NCBI RefSeq assembly: GCF_041296385.1
Contig: NW_027184064.1
Span: forward strand, 1,302,001 to 1,366,000
Length of the DNA: 64,000 nucleotides
Direction of reading: 5' to 3'
Source of the DNA: Aphelocoma coerulescens
Lineage: Eukaryota; Chordata; Aves; Passeriformes; Corvidae
Shown: positions 10,120-23,264 of the stretch, one piece after another
Layout of the letters: every line of letters begins with the position of its first letter
Numbering within the stretch: the first letter of the stretch is position 1
The notes under the pieces: model-generated
Told to the model about the DNA's origin: nothing
The model's database searches: none
The model's input: only the letters and a program-made list of their open reading frames with translations
Made by a program: the position numbers and the translations under genes

Positions 10120-11919
10120 TGAGTTCCCCTTGGCTGTGGAACACAGAAGATACAGTCATTGTCAGGTCCACCATCAGGCATAGTAATGCTTGGCAGGGCT
10201 GGCCTGCAAAAGTTGTTGTTGGAGACACCCCTGTACTCCTCCTCTCAGATGAGGAATAAGGTGTCAGTCTCTGCTGAGCAGGTGGCACTGAGACAGGATG
10301 AATTGCTCAGCAGAGTCCTGTGGTATGGGATGAGCCCACAATGAGCTTTTTCCAGCAAAAGGCTGCTACTGTAGAACATTGCTGAGCAAACACAAACTTG
10401 GAAGGGAAAGGATGGATGGCAAGTCTCTATAGAAAAAGAGTTGTGGGATTTTTAAAATGAAGAAAAACTGCAAAAAGCTCCCAAAGCGGAAAGAAAGGGC
10501 CAGCCCAACTCACGTGGAGTCATAAGAAAATGCTTGGCCTTGAGGACTACCATGTAAATGTGGAAGAGAAATAGTGAGATACATATTTTGTACCCTGCAA
10601 TGTTTTGGATGTTTCCTACCAACATTCATTGACAGAAGACATTTAAATTTGTCTATTTCAGTATTTCAGTTTGTCTTTGAGATGCTTTCCATTGTGTTTA
10701 AGGATTTATATACTGGCGCAGGGGATATGGTTTGTTAACAGAAGGCAAAACCTTGATGGACCTTTGGAGTGCCATGCATGTGTATGTGAAGCCAATTTAA
10801 TTTCCATCTACAGAGACAGACCACAGAGTTGGTATGGTACAAGGGTACAAATCAACCTCTGTTCTTCCTCTTGTGCGTAGGCTCAACAGTAAAGTAATTG
10901 GTTCATTATTCAAATCCAGATGAAGCTGTGTTCCAGCTCTTCTTCTCAAAACTCAGTATTTACTTTAGATTCGATTCCTCTTAAAAGTGCTTAGTCCAAC
11001 ACAGCATCCTAGTAACACAGGATTGACTTTGGCTTTTCAAACCTTCTTACATATGGCTTCTGTAAATGGAAATAGATTAAAGGAACTAATTATCTCCTCA
11101 AAATAGTCCAATGAGTTTTTTTCTGTGAGCTTGGCAGAATATGCAAGGCTTCATGGGCCCTGGGTTTCTGATTAATATTTTTCAAAATTTTATTTTAATA
11201 TGACTTTGGTTCTCATTTCTCTATATAATGGTGAAAGAAATAGAAAGGTTCTAGCTCATGATAATGGCAGGAATTACATTAGTATGTGAGTTGAATGGCA
11301 AATTCACAATAATTGGAAGTATTTGCTTTAGAGAAGTTCTTTATGAAATGGTTTTCACTGAGCAGATTTTTTGGCAAAGTAAACAGGAATTTATTCTGGA
11401 ATAATTTTAGGAGATCTCATGTAAGAAATGTGTCTCATGTAAGATATATGCTCATAGTATGCATATTCCTTTAAATTATGTTTAGAAGAGCTTATTCTAA
11501 AGGACAATTGCCCAACACAAATAAGGTGATGCTCTTTGATATTTTTTCACAAGCAAAATTTAAGTCTGAAACTACTGTCTATAAGTTATGTGAGCAAATC
11601 ACAGTACCTTAAGTCTTCTGTTGATCAAGTTCTTGTCACTGAACCAGGACTGAAGTTAATATCTAGGTTGGTGTCAAGGATAGAAAAAGTCTATTGTTTT
11701 CTGATCTTCAAGCAACATATTTTGTCTAAAGCCAAAATAGACTGAAAACTTCAGAGCTGACAAGAATGTGCATTGTTCAGTTTGTCTGTAAAATAAAAGT
11801 TAAGTTTTATTTTTAAGACTGAATATGCTTGGGCTCTGAAAATTACATATTTAAAGTTTTGAAAGTGTTCAAAGAACTTACAAAATAATAAGACTTTGTG
11901 GAAAACCTATTCTTATTTT
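10120..11919. other. noncoding stretch, nothing recognised
   Basis: The first 220 bases are somewhat GC-richer (overlapping short frames without motifs); the rest is AT-rich unique-looking DNA. Confidence 0.5.
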
Positions 11920-13125
11920 CACAAAAGATCATTGAGCCCAACTCCTGGCCCTGCACGGCACCATCTCCAGGGGTCACACCATGTGCCTGAGAGCACTGTC
12001 CAAATGCTTCTTGAACTCTGTCAGGCTCGGTGCTGTGACCACTTCCCTGGGGAGCCTGTTCCACTGCCCAGCCATCCTCTGGGTGAAGAACCTTTTCCTT
12101 ATATCCAACCTAATCTTCCCCTGACACAGCTTCAGGCCATTCCCTTGGGCCCTGTCACTGGTCACCACAGAGAAGAGATCGGTACCTGCTCCTCCTCTTC
12201 CCCTCGTGAGGAAATTGTAACTGCAATGAGGTTTCACCCAGTCTCCTTTGCTCCAGGCTGAACAGACCAAGTGACCTCAGCTGCTCCTCATATGGCCCCC
12301 TCAAGGTCCTTCACCATCCTCATTGCCCTACTTTGGATGCTCTCTAATAAGCTTATATTTTTTTTATATTGAGGTGCCCAAAAGTGCCCCCAGCACTTGA
12401 GGTGTGCCCACCCCAGTGCAGAACAGAGTGGGACAATGCCCTCCCTTGCCTGGCTGGCAATGCTGCACCTGATGCCCCCCCTGGCTGCCAGGGCACTGCT
12501 GACTCATGTTTACATGGCCATGGACCAGGACCTCCAGGTCCCTTTCTGCAGCACTGCTCTCCAGCATCTCATTCCCCAGTCTATACAAGAATCAGGATAT
12601 CCCTGTCTCAAGTGCAGAATCCATCACTTTCCCATGTTGAACGTCACATGGTTAGTGATTGCCCATCTTTTTAACTTGTTGAGGTCTCTCTGCAGAGACT
12701 CCCTGCCTTTGAGGGAGTTGACATCACCTCCCAATTTTGTATCATTTCTGAACTTGCTTAGTCTCCCTTCCAGTCCGGTGTCCAGGTGATTTATGAAGAT
12801 GTTGAAGAGCACAGGGTCAAGGACGGAGCCCTGTGGAACCCCACAAGTGACAGGTCACCAGTCTGATGTCATCCCATTCACTGTAACCCTTTGTGCCCAA
12901 CCCATGAGCCAGTCGCTCACCCATCCCATGAAGAGTTTATCCAGTTGTGTGCTGGACATTTTGTCCAGAAGAATCCTGCAACAGACAGTATCAAAAGCTT
13001 TACTAAAAAAATCTGGCTTCCCTTGATCAATTAGATGGGTTACTCTGTCATAAAAGGAAATCAGGTTTAATAAGTAGGACTTCTCTCTCATGAAGTTGTC
13101 CCAAAACCTTTGCCATTTTTAGCAG
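11920..13125 (-). mobile_element. CR1 LINE fragment with ORF2 remnants
   Basis: The minus strand encodes pieces of CR1 reverse transcriptase in shifting frames. Around 13091-12855 are the 'KPDFFSKAFDTV' and 'LDKLFMGWVSDWL' segments. At 12812-12624 are 'LFNIFINHLDTGLEG' and 'LSKFRNDTKLGG', where the catalytic FADD motif is degraded to FRND. At 12588-12364 and 12270-11974 lies the C-terminal region with 'FFTQRMAGQWNRLPREVV'. The copy is 5'-truncated and long dead. The plus-strand frames over it are shadows. No clear octamer tail is present at 11920. Confidence 0.85.
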
Positions 13126-13903
13126 TGCTCCTTCCTGTTATTGCTTCCATTTATCATTTTGAAATGTGCGTAAATATGACTTTCCTCTTCCAGACCAAGG
13201 ACAAGTTATGCCCTTGAGATCAAACATGCTCATGTTCTGCAATTTGTCATTAATACCGCTGATTATCCAACTGCTGGAAAGAAGGGTGGAGATATTGTTT
13301 CCACCTATATTGTATTTAAGAATTAGACTTGCACAGCTTCATTTCTTTTTTTAATGGTATTTTATCTTCCAGAGATGTACAAATAAATAATGAATTATCT
13401 GTTCCCAGCATAAAGCAACTGATTTTTATATATTTAAAATATATATAAAATAGAAGCGGTCTTTATCTTTTTCTCCAGCTTCTTTTGCGATTTCTTGACA
13501 CAGCATAGTGAAACACCTGTTCTTTAATGCTTTGAAGAGCAGTGTTGGTTTGTTGAAATATGTTATTTACCATCCGAGGACTTTTCCTACTTGGGAAATG
13601 CTCTGACCCAAAGCTTACAAAAATGTCATAAGCTCCAGGTCTGTATGTTAAGTCACCCCATAGGATCCCTGATTCATTGGCACTGATGTTGCAGAGATGC
13701 TTAATTAGCTATTCATTCATCCATCCTTTCCATGATCCAGGCTGTTCATCACACACATCTTTTCTGCTCCTTGGTAATCTCAGGTGGTCCTACAGTGGGT
13801 CTGCAGCTGACTGAGAGAAAGTCATGCCAAGAGAGGCCATAGATCTTCAGCCAGGGGATATTTTCCACAGAGACATCTTCTTCGAAGATCCTAACTAGCC
13901 CTG
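13126..13903. other. noncoding stretch, nothing recognised
   Basis: The DNA is AT-rich and looks unique, with a short AT run near 13430-13450. Confidence 0.5.
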
Positions 13904-15179
13904 TGTCATAGGTTAGCAAGCATAGTCCCGGAAGTGATGTTCTTGCAAAGAGGTGCTTACAGCTTCCTCTGTGACCTAACAGAACCTATCAGCTGGCCAG
14001 TTTGAATATGGAGAATTCTTTAAGCCACTTAAAATTGTGACCGCCTCTGTGATACACACTTAAGAATAGAAACCCTGAGGCAGAGGCTCTCTCTTGTTTC
14101 CGGTGCTGGGACAGGTGGCTGCGGGCCCCGTGCAGGAGCCAGCGGGCCTGGCCCAGGCCCTGCTCGGGCCAGGCCGGGCTGAGCCACAGCCATCCTGGAG
14201 CCGATGGACCTGTTCCATCCGTGGAACCCCCCCACTGCCTTGCCGTGGGCAGCCAGAGCGGCTCGGCTCCCCCCCCCTCCACTTCAATAAGCCACATTCC
14301 AGCTGCAAGGCCAAGGTGAGATTAAACCCTTTTAGTGCTGTGAAGAGCTGAAAACCTGAGGGAAGAGAAAGAGGAGATGCTTAAAGCCGAAATTCTGTTG
14401 TGAAGCTATGATATATCAGAGCATCCTGTTGTAATTTCATGAAGATATGGGGGGGGGGAGTGTTCAGTTCAACTTGTAAGCAAAAGCACCTGTGCTGAGA
14501 TAGGCAGATGCTGACGCAGCTGTAATTTCATGAGAAGTTGAACAGGGAGAGATGGACTAGATGAGGACTTCTGCTCCAAATGGACTAGATGAGGACTTCT
14601 GCTCCAAATGGGAAAGGAGAAAACCTCAGTTCCTAGAGATTCTCCCAAAGATTTCTTAGAGATTAAATGCTCCCAGAGATGAGTCAAGAGAACTTTTGCT
14701 TCTGAACAGCTCAACCTTAAAATTGTACCCCAAAAACCTTCAAGAATGGACCCTCGAAAGCAGTTGTGGGAAAAGCTGCAAGTTGGGGGAAGGGACTCAT
14801 ATGCGAGCAGAGAGACTCCTCTTCCTAAATGGACTGAACAGAGTTATTTGGAAGTGGGTGGCTGTCTCGTTGTGATAATGTTTTCATAGCATGGGCAAGA
14901 GAGACTCCTCTTCCTGAATGGACTGAACAAGGTTGTTATGGAAGTGGTAAACAGACTGAACATCTGAAGGGTTGTCTTTTTACATTGTCAGTGAGAGAAG
15001 GGAGGAAGGTGGGGGGAGGAGGAGAGTTCTGAAGGTGTGGTATAATTTTTTTTTCCTCTTTTAGGTCTGTTAATAAACTTCTTTATATTCTTTCAAGTTT
15101 GGTGCCTGCTTTGCATTTCTCCTAATTCTTATCTCACAGAAGATAAACAGTAATGAGTATCTTGGACCAAACCACTACA
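13904..15179 (+). repeat. family A LTR, plus strand (probable solo LTR)
   Basis: The element starts TGTCATAGGTTAGC and ends ACCACTACA. Two related copies (17630-19647 and 29821 to about 30900, both minus strand) share its ends and body, which defines it as a repeat. Near its 3' end are GTATAATTT (about 15048) and AATAAA at 15072-15077, about 100 bases from the end, fitting a U3-R-U5 order. A GC-rich block lies at 14100-14290. The flanks CCCTG (left) and CCCTT (right) agree at 4 of 5 bases, a possible target duplication. No coding region adjoins it. Confidence 0.7.
14552..14607 (+). repeat. 2 x 28-bp tandem duplication inside the family A LTR
   Basis: ATGGACTAGATGAGGACTTC and the following eight bases occur twice without a gap (14552-14579 and 14580-14607), identical by eye. 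Confidence 0.9.
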
Positions 15180-15189
15180 CCCTTGTCCC

Positions 15190-15606
15190 ACAGAGTGAGC
15201 TGGTGCATCCCCTCCATGTCTTGTCACATGGAAAATCTGCACTTTTTATGTAGATGGTGTAGATGCTGAAGAGGCTAGCAGAGAAATTTTCCACCTTTTA
15301 CAGTCTCCTGTGAAAGTCTTCGTTCTCATGTAAACTAGCTGAGAGATGGTTTGCTATTTTGTAAACTATTTGCAGGTGCAGGATGTTGTGAGAATGCAAT
15401 GGATATTGTTTTGATTCACTGAAGAAAATATTTTGAAATAGGCATCGTAGCATTCAGCCAATCACTCTGGGAGGTGTACGGTCAAGCACCCAATAATGTT
15501 ATACCACTTTTGCAAATCATGCCATAAAAAGACGGGGTTTTGGCATTAAAGGGTCGGCCTCGACCATCTTCTCTGACCTGAATTCGTGTCATTCTTCACA
15601 CCGGCC
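15190..15606 (+). repeat. possible LTR (promoter-like block)
   Basis: The block has AGCCAATCA near 15456 (CCAAT box), CCATAAAAAG near 15522 (TATA-like) and a CpG-containing stretch 15530-15605, which resembles the U3-R-U5 order of avian class II LTRs. The start is not defined and no primer site follows clearly. Confidence 0.35.
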
Positions 15607-17624
15607 CTGTGGACAACAGCGACAAGATGGTGCTGGAGACTTGGGAGCTTGGAAGGTTTCAGGGCTGAGTTCTCCTTTTTCTTGCCAGTATGACTGAGTC
15701 TTTGTTTTCTAAGTATAATGAGCACAGCTGCACAGTACACTCACGGGCATGTGATATGTATAGGAGTTCTTTTGCTCAACCAGTGCTTTTTGATGTTCTT
15801 GGTGAAATGTTTTTTCTTTATTTTTAATACGATTGCTCTGTTTTAGCTATCTCAAAGCAAAATAGAAAGCAAAACCTATGATGATGTCTTTTTATAAATT
15901 CAGACCTTTTTCACCACTTTCCATGTGATATCTTGCCATTCAGTTCAAGAATAAAGAAATCCTAATACTGTCAGGCAATGCTCAGGCAACAGAGAAGAAG
16001 AGAGATTCTTGAAACAACAACATAACAGAAATGCTCAGCAGAAATAGGTGACCTGACACTACTAAAATTGCCAGCGTGCTTCTTTCAAGTGCTAGCTGGC
16101 TTCATGCACCATTAGACAAGGGTTTCTTTAATGCTTTTGCAAAAACACCTTTTCCCTTCTACATTGTTGATATTTTAGTTAAATTCCACTTTTACATTTA
16201 ATTATGATTATTGTGTCATAATGTTCTATTTCATTTATGTTTCACTTGTGCTAATCTTGTGTCTAGTTTTACATTAGTTGTGATACCTGTCCAGCTTTAA
16301 AATATTTATGTCCAAAAGTATCACTTTTGCATTTCTCCCTGCCATATTCTTGCTAATTCTTCCCTCAAAATCCACCTTAAAGCACATTTTTTCTTGGATT
16401 CTGCTCTATCAGCTTTATGTAGCCTATGTCACTTGGAAATCTACATAATCATCTGTATCCCATTGAGATAAACAATAAATCCTTAAAAAATATATCCTTT
16501 TCTTTTTTTATGGTTCTCCTTATGGTTCGAGACACAATACCAACCTTGAGATAACCATGGAAACATCCCAAAGCTGGTTCCTTTAGTAGTTGTTGCTTCC
16601 AAAATGTAGTTTTTTTGGTGGTGATTTCTGTTACATTTTGGTCTCTCAATTATTTTGTAGCAGCTGATTAAGATTTTCCTTCCTGAAAGGTATTTCTTAG
16701 GAATGAGAAGGTTATATTAGCATGCCAATGGGTCATTAGGAAACAATGAATATGCAAATCTAATTTATTTTCATATTGCAAACACCTGACCTGAGGCAAG
16801 AAGAGAAGGATAACACTTTGATATATTCTAAAATAATAAACCTCCTCCATTTCTTACACAAGTGAGGCACCCAAAACCCACAGCTTTTTAATGCTTGATT
16901 GTACATAGCAATCAGCACAGTCTGAAACCATATTTTCTTTATTCCTCTCTCAGCTTGATAATTCCATGTACTTGACAGTGGCAATAGACTAATGTAATCC
17001 ATTCCCCAGTCTTGATTTCCATTTATCCATGGTTATTTTGTTATTTTTTATTCTTACTGTAGACCTTTTGAATGACCTCTGTACCTGAGGTTCTTTATTT
17101 TCTCTTTGGAACACTGTCTCTTAATTTACTGTTTTTGCTTCCCTCTCTTGTAGAATAAAGGTCTAATGAGAAACTGCTCTGAAGGATGTCATTCACCTAC
17201 AATACTTGAAAGGTCTCTTAAAAGCCCATTAAAGGCTACCAGCACTTTTTTACAGGACTTGGAAACAGCTCCTGCATCCTTTAACTTCTGGATAACACAG
17301 GGTGCTTACAAAGGGTCAAATTATTTCTGTGTAAATGAACATAGAAAACATTTCTTCTGATGAGAGAGGTAATTGTAAAGCAATTTTATAAATTCAAGGG
17401 AAACAAGGGCTGGTAGTGTAAAATCTGTAGCCCTGTGCTAGCAGACATCTTTTGCATTGTAAATAATTATTAATTCCTTTCAACCATCAGTGGAAGCCCA
17501 GCGGTCAACAACGGTTTTGATTCACTTGTGATCTGCAGCTTTTGTCAGGTTGGTAGAATATTAGTGAATTCTGTGTTGGGAAGCTGCTTAACCTGAGAAG
17601 AAGAGGGAACGTCTGTTTGCATGA
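15607..17624. other. AT-rich noncoding stretch, nothing recognised
   Basis: Short frames only, none with known motifs. Confidence 0.5.
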
Positions 17625-17629
17625 CCACA

Positions 17630-19647
17630 TGTAGGGGGTTCAGTTCGTAAACCGGGCAGGAACACCAATTAAAGTGTTTGGTTCAAAAATATCCACTACT
17701 TACTTATTTTCCTTCTGTGAGATAAGAATTAGGAGAAAGCAAAGCAGGCACAAAACTTAAAAGAATATGAAGAAGTTTATTAACAGACCTAGAAGGAGAA
17801 AGTCACACTAAACCTTCAGAACACTTCTCCTCCCCTACCTTTCTCCCTTCTCCCACTGACAATGTAAAAAGACAACCCTTGAGATTTTCAGTCAGTTTAC
17901 CACTTCTATAATAACCTTTTTGAGTTCACTTAGGGAGAGGAGACTCTCTTTCTCATGCTGTGGAGAACATCTCCACAAGAAGTTCTCTCATGGCTTCAGT
18001 GTCACAGTGTTAAAAACGGGAACACACTCCTGGTTCTAAAGTGATTTCAGCTCTTATTATGTGGCCTAAAGCATAGGGGTCTGAGAGTAGAGCGCATGCC
18101 GATGGTCCCAGGAAGTAGAGCAGGAGGACTCCTAGTCAACGACGAGCACGGATGCTGCAGAGCTGGCGCTAGATCGTCTTCTTCAGAACAGGGATGTTCC
18201 CGATGTTCAAGGTCGAGCAGCACACCTCACTGACCTGGATGCCCCCTTTTTATACTGTTTTTTGTCCCTTTGGATTGGTCTCTGTTTGGATCCTTCATTT
18301 GCATGAAGGTTAAGGCGCTGATTGGTTCTTAGGGGTTTCATTCAGGATGGCTCGTTGCTTGGGCGGGGTGCACTTTATTTAGGTGTAACACAGTACCCCT
18401 TTTATAATATAATAACCAAACCTTTTAACAGTACATGCATTATTAACATAACAATTATTAACTATTTAACAGTATTACTATTAACAGTATAACAGTTTCT
18501 AACCTAGTTTTGGCAACAGCAAGACAGCTGCCTGGGATGGTTCTCTGCTCGCATGTGAAAATCCCTTCCCCTACGTACAGCTTTCCCCACAACTGCTTTT
18601 GAGGGTCCAATCTTGAGCTACTGGGGTACCATTTTTAAGGATGAGCTGTTCAGAAGCAAAGGTTCTCTTCACCTATCTCTGGGAGCATCTTCATCTCTAG
18701 GAATAGAGGCCCTCCTCCTCCCCTGGGAGTAAGTGTCCTCATCACTTTCATCTCTAGGAACAGCGGTCTTCTCCTTCCTTGGGAACAAAGGTCCTCATCA
18801 AATTACAGCTGCTTCAGCCTTTGCTTATTTCAGCACAGGTACTTTTGCTGACAATTACAGTCATTTGCTTATTTCAGCACACATACTTTTGCTCACAATT
18901 GCAATTTGAACACTCCACCCCCCCATGCTTTCATGAAATTACAACGGGTACTCTGATGTATCATAGTCCATCACCATAGCTTTACAACAGAATTTCAGCT
19001 TCTAAGCTCGAAGCATCTCCTCTTTCTCCTCCCTCAGGGTTTCAGCTCTTCCTTCTTTACTGACTTTGGTGTCTCCCTGGTGTTCTCTTCAGTTGCTGTC
19101 ACCTTTCCCTTTCCTCTGACTCAGGAGAGGATTGATGTCTGCAGGCTTCATCTCTTCTGGAGGAAACTTACAGCACTAAAAGGGTTAATCTCACCCTGCC
19201 CCGCAGCTGGAATTCGCTTATAGCTGTTGGACACTTGATCTTTGCCAGGCAGCTGCTTCAGATGAATCTTCGGCCACACTGGAGGAGGGGGGGTGGGGAG
19301 CTGGGCCAGGGTGCCTGCACAGAGCAGGGCTGTGGCAGGGGGGGCAGCAGATGGAACAGGGCCGCGCCACAGCCAACCCGGCCAGGTCAAGCAAGGCTCA
19401 GCCTGGCCCCACTGGGCTGCCTGCAGCCCCACCCCGCTACCTGTCCAAAAGCCGGAAGACAGGAGAGCTTTCCTGGTCTCTGTTCCTTCTTAAATGTGGA
19501 TCACAGAGGCATGTCAAGCTCTTTAAGTGGCTTAAAAAGTTGTCAATATTCAAACTAGCCAGTTGATAGGTTCTGTCAGGTCATAGAGGAAGCTGTAAGC
19601 ACCTCTTTGCAAGAGAATCACTTCTGTGGCTATGCTAAACCATGACA
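17630..19647 (-). repeat. family A LTR, minus strand, interrupted by another LTR
   Basis: This is the reverse complement of the 13904-15179 type: the plus strand begins TGTAGGGGG and ends AAACCATGACA. TTTATT at 17776-17781 is the AATAAA of the minus strand. The flanks are CCACA (17625-17629) and TCACA (19648-19652), a five-base duplication with one mismatch. The total of 2018 bases includes a foreign insert of about 511 bases (18008-18518), leaving about 1.5 kb, slightly longer than the plus-strand copy. The first 60 bases (17630-17690) contain extra sequence compared with the other copies. Confidence 0.75.
18008..18518 (-). repeat. LTR nested inside the family A LTR
   Basis: The segment runs from TGTTAAAAACGGG to TTTGGCAACA and is absent from the corresponding place in the other family A copies. 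Its ends are TG and CA with short inverted similarity (TGTT/AACA). On the minus strand a CCAAT box (plus-strand ATTGG near 18275) lies upstream of TATAAAAAGG (near 18254-18245), so it is an LTR in minus orientation. I did not find a convincing target duplication (CACAG left, GCAAG right). Confidence 0.6.
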
Positions 19648-19652
19648 TCACA

Positions 19653-20352
19653 TCTGTGACAGAAAGGGAATAAACCCCTAGGATCTGTTGCAGAATAGGA
19701 ATAGCAGCATTTTCATGGAACTATTTTGAAGCAATAGAGAAGCTTCCCTTGACTGGATTTTTGATAGCCAGCGATAAAGTAAAATGTTAATGAACAAAAT
19801 GTTAATTTGTTATTCTGATTTTCTTAGTTAAGAACACCTTCACTGGGGTGCTTTATTACAATTTAATTTAATGAAGTGATGTATAAAAAGCAGGAACACA
19901 AAAGAATAGAAATGACAAAAAATAGATTTATAACTAAAGTGCTGCTTTTTATCTCCTAGATACTGCAGAATATCTCTTAAGCTAATTTGACATAGCACTA
20001 GGCGGGCACATTCTAAGGAAGACAATTGTCATCAGCTGAGAATTTCAAAATTATTCCCTTGCCTCACTCTGGATAAAGTTTTATATGATAACCATGGCTC
20101 AATCTAGACAGAGACTTCTTTTTTCTGTTTCATGATAATTTGCAGAGTTGGGAAACTTTTTAATATCTTTGAATGTTTTGTTTGTGATCATTTAAAATAT
20201 TTTTGCATCAGTTTTAGGAAATTCCTTTTATATGTCATTCTTAAAAAGGAGGAAGGATAGATCTGGTTTGTAGTTGGAATTATAACTAATATTCTGTGTG
20301 TTCTTGGCATTTATGAGTAGTTTTGGTTGTGAAAAACTAACATGTAGATTGT
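19653..20352. other. AT-rich noncoding stretch, nothing recognised
   Basis: No feature can be supported here. Confidence 0.5.
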
Positions 20353-21554
20353 GCTTGTTTATCAGCAAAGCCTTTGCCTCCCACAGCATACTCCTGGAAA
20401 AGCTGGTAGCCCATGGCTTGGACAGGTTCACGTGTCACTGGGTTAAGAACTGGCTGGATGGCCAGGCCCAGAGAGTGGTGGTGAGTGGTGCCACACCCAG
20501 TTGCCAGCCAGTCACCAGTGGTGTCCCCCAGGGATGAGTGTTGGGGCCAGTCCTATTTAATATCTTCATTGATGACCTGGATGAGGGGATTGAGTCCACC
20601 ATCAGTAAATTTGCAGATGACACCAAGCTGGGAGTGAATATGGATCTGATGGAGGGTAGGAGGATTCTGCAGAGGGACCTGGACAGACTGGATAGAAGGG
20701 CTGAATCCAACAATATGAGGTTTGATAAGTCCAAGTGCCGGGTCCTGCATTTTGGCCTCAACAATCCCCTGAAGTGCTACAGGCTGGGGACAGAGCGGAC
20801 AGTGGCCAGGCAGAAAGGGACCTGGCGGTACTGGTCAACAACCACCTGATCATGAGCCAGCAGTGTGCCTATATGGCCAAGAAGACCAATGGCATCCTGG
20901 CCTGTATCAGGAATAGTGTGGCCAGCAGGACCACGGAAGTCATTCTTCCCCTGTATTCGGCACTGGCTAGGCCACACCCTGAGTACTATGTTCAGTTCTG
21001 GGCCCCTCAGTTTAGGAAGGATGTTGAGATGCTGAAGCGTGTCCAGAGAAGGGCAACAAGCATGGTGAAGGATCTAGAACACAAGCCCTATGAAGAAGGC
21101 TGAGGGAGCTGGGGTTGTTAAGCCTGGGGAAAAGGAGGTTCAGGGGAGACCTTATCACTCTCTAAAACTCCCTGAAAGGTGGTTGTAGCCAGGTGGGGGG
21201 TCAGTCTCTTCTCCCAGGCAACCACTGACAGAACAAGAGGACACAGTCTTAAGCTGTGCCTGGGGAACTTTAGGCTAGGTTTTAGGAAAAAATTCTTCAC
21301 TGAAAGAGTGATAGGGCACTGGAATTCTTCACTGAAAGAGTGATTAGGCACTGGGCAGCCTTTCACTCTCCCACTGGAACAGTGGAAGGCTGCCCAGGGA
21401 GGTGGTGGAGTCACCATCCCTGGGGGTGTTTAAAAAAAGACTGGACATAGCACTTGGTGCCATAGTTTAGTTGATCAGGTAGTGTTGGATCATAAGTTGG
21501 ACTTGATGATCTCAAAGGTCTTTTCCAACCTAGTTAATTCTGTGATTCTGTGAT
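20353..21554 (+). mobile_element. CR1 LINE, 5'-truncated, with 3' octamers
   Basis: The sense strand encodes the C-terminal part of CR1 ORF2: 'LLEKLVAHGLDRFTCHWVKNWLDGQAQRVVV' (about 20395), then an in-frame TGA at 20535-20537, then '[18 protein letters not shown]' and the intact catalytic FADD motif in 'KFADDTKLG' (about 20607-20633). The frame changes near 20735-20800 and the remaining protein continues to about 21103. The 3' untranslated end reads 'ttgatgatctcaaaggtctt' and finishes with two ATTCTGTG octamers (21537-21552), the hallmark of CR1. A 32-bp segment is duplicated in tandem at 21291-21354. Confidence 0.92.
21291..21354 (+). repeat. 2 x 32-bp tandem duplication inside CR1
   Basis: AATTCTTCACTGAAAGAGTG and the next 12 bases occur twice (starts at 21291 and 21323) with small differences, a local duplication after insertion. 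Confidence 0.85.
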
Positions 21555-22883
21555 CATTAATTTGCTTTACATGAAAACTAAAGTTGCGCAATTTTTATAC
21601 CTTTATTTGAAGGAGAAAATACAAATTTATATTGGCATCATTGTTTTCATAGTCCCTAAAACAGTCAGATCATGGACACATTGAGAAGAAGAAGGAAAAT
21701 CCCAGTGGGCTTTTCAGAATCCCATCAGAAGTTAAACAGCACACACAGAATGTAGTTAAACTGCAATGTTGCTTTTGAAACAAAATATTGAGTCTGTCGT
21801 CAGCCTGGTGTTCATTTGGGAAGAAAATTTGAGTCACACCATGTTCAGATCAAACAGAAAACTCATCACAGTTTGAGTTTTAAGTGGAGTCCCTCCTTGT
21901 ACCTCTATTGCCTTCAGTCAGATAACATTAAATAACTGTATATATGGTCATTGCTCACTTATATTTGGTAAACCTCAAGAAATCTATTGATAAGTTTTAT
22001 TATGCAGATCTTCACTTGTAAGATGAGCAAGTTTTGTCCTTGTGGAAATTGCAGAGGAAATTCCCATAGCAGATACCTACTATACTGTATTCAACTCTCT
22101 GGACTACCTTTCACTTTAGGATAAATTATGTGGTGTGGAATATGTGGACCTCAAAGAATAAATACTTGAATCCCAGTTGAGGTTTTTGCAAGGGTTGTAC
22201 AGGACTGTAAGGGGATTTAAGAGAAATGAAGTTTAAAATATTGTGTCATGCCTTTCCACTTACCCATATTTGGAAATTTGGTCATAGACTGGAACTCATA
22301 TTTTCTAGGGGAAAGGTAGAGTAAAAACATTCATTATGCTTTTGAAAGGCTTAAAGATTCATTTAAGTTATTCTTCAAATTCAAAAAAGAACCTCCAGGA
22401 GATAATCAAGTTTTCATTCTTTTTAATAATTGCAAAATTATTGTGCAATTGGCATTGGGAATTGATCTCTACTTTTGGAAGAAGAATGGCCTGGTACCTA
22501 ATTGGATACAGTTGTACACTGTTTGGGCTTATTTTTAGAACTGAAGAGGATAATGAGATATTTCAGATACTATGGAATCCTTAGCAGGATTACATGAACT
22601 CAGTAAATCCATCTCAAAAAATTGTGAATTACACGGTACATTGAATTGCAAATTATAACTCATCCCTCATGTAACTTCACTGGTTTCAGTGAAATTGCAA
22701 TGCTCACAGAAGATCTCACACTTTACCCCTTTGCAATAACACTTTCAAAAGCATGTTACTGATCCGCAACATCAGGTAACATCGTGGTTGACCTTGAAGC
22801 TTTATTAAGGCGTAGGATTGAAAAGCAAGAGATATATCTTTAAGTTGTCACAATTTCTTTTTTGTCTTTGTGGATTTACACAC
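21555..22883. other. AT-rich noncoding stretch, nothing recognised
   Basis: The frame at 22336-22584 shows no known motif. Confidence 0.5.
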
Positions 22884-22889
22884 ACCCCC

Positions 22890-23264
22890 TGTAGATACAA
22901 AAATGCTGCTAGCAAGGATTTTCTTGCTAGTTTCTAAGTCTGTGAGAGACTTTTCTCTCTCCCAGAAGAGGTAGCAGGGAATGTAAACAACCAAGCCACC
23001 TGCAACCTTGAAAAGTCTTGTTTATAGTATAGTAGAAAAGTATTTTGACAATGGATGTTTTAGGATTTTAGCCAATCACCGCCAAGGGGTGGCTGGTCCT
23101 TTGTCCAATTAGACTATGAAGAAAAAAGTCTATAAAAGAGTTTGTAAAATAACTAAATAAATCAATCTTGCTGCACAATTCCTGCCTGCTGGATCTTCTC
23201 TCCTCCTCCTCCCTATGGCTGCGGGACACGGTGATATACCCTAGGGCCCAGGCCGGTGGTAATA
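22890..23264 (+). repeat. solo LTR of the ERVK family
   Basis: The 375-bp sequence runs from TGTAGATACAAAAATGCTG to GGTGGTAATA and is clearly the same family as the LTRs of the provirus at 23349-29113, but with many more differences than those show between themselves. The flanks ACCCCC (22884-22889) and ACCACC (23265-23270) match at five of six bases, suggesting its own older insertion. It has the same CCAAT, TATAAAA and AATAAA order as the provirus LTRs. Confidence 0.85.

Noticed and set aside
11896..12789. Plus-strand frames of 101-130 aa
   Set aside because: They are antisense shadows of the CR1 reverse transcriptase on the minus strand.
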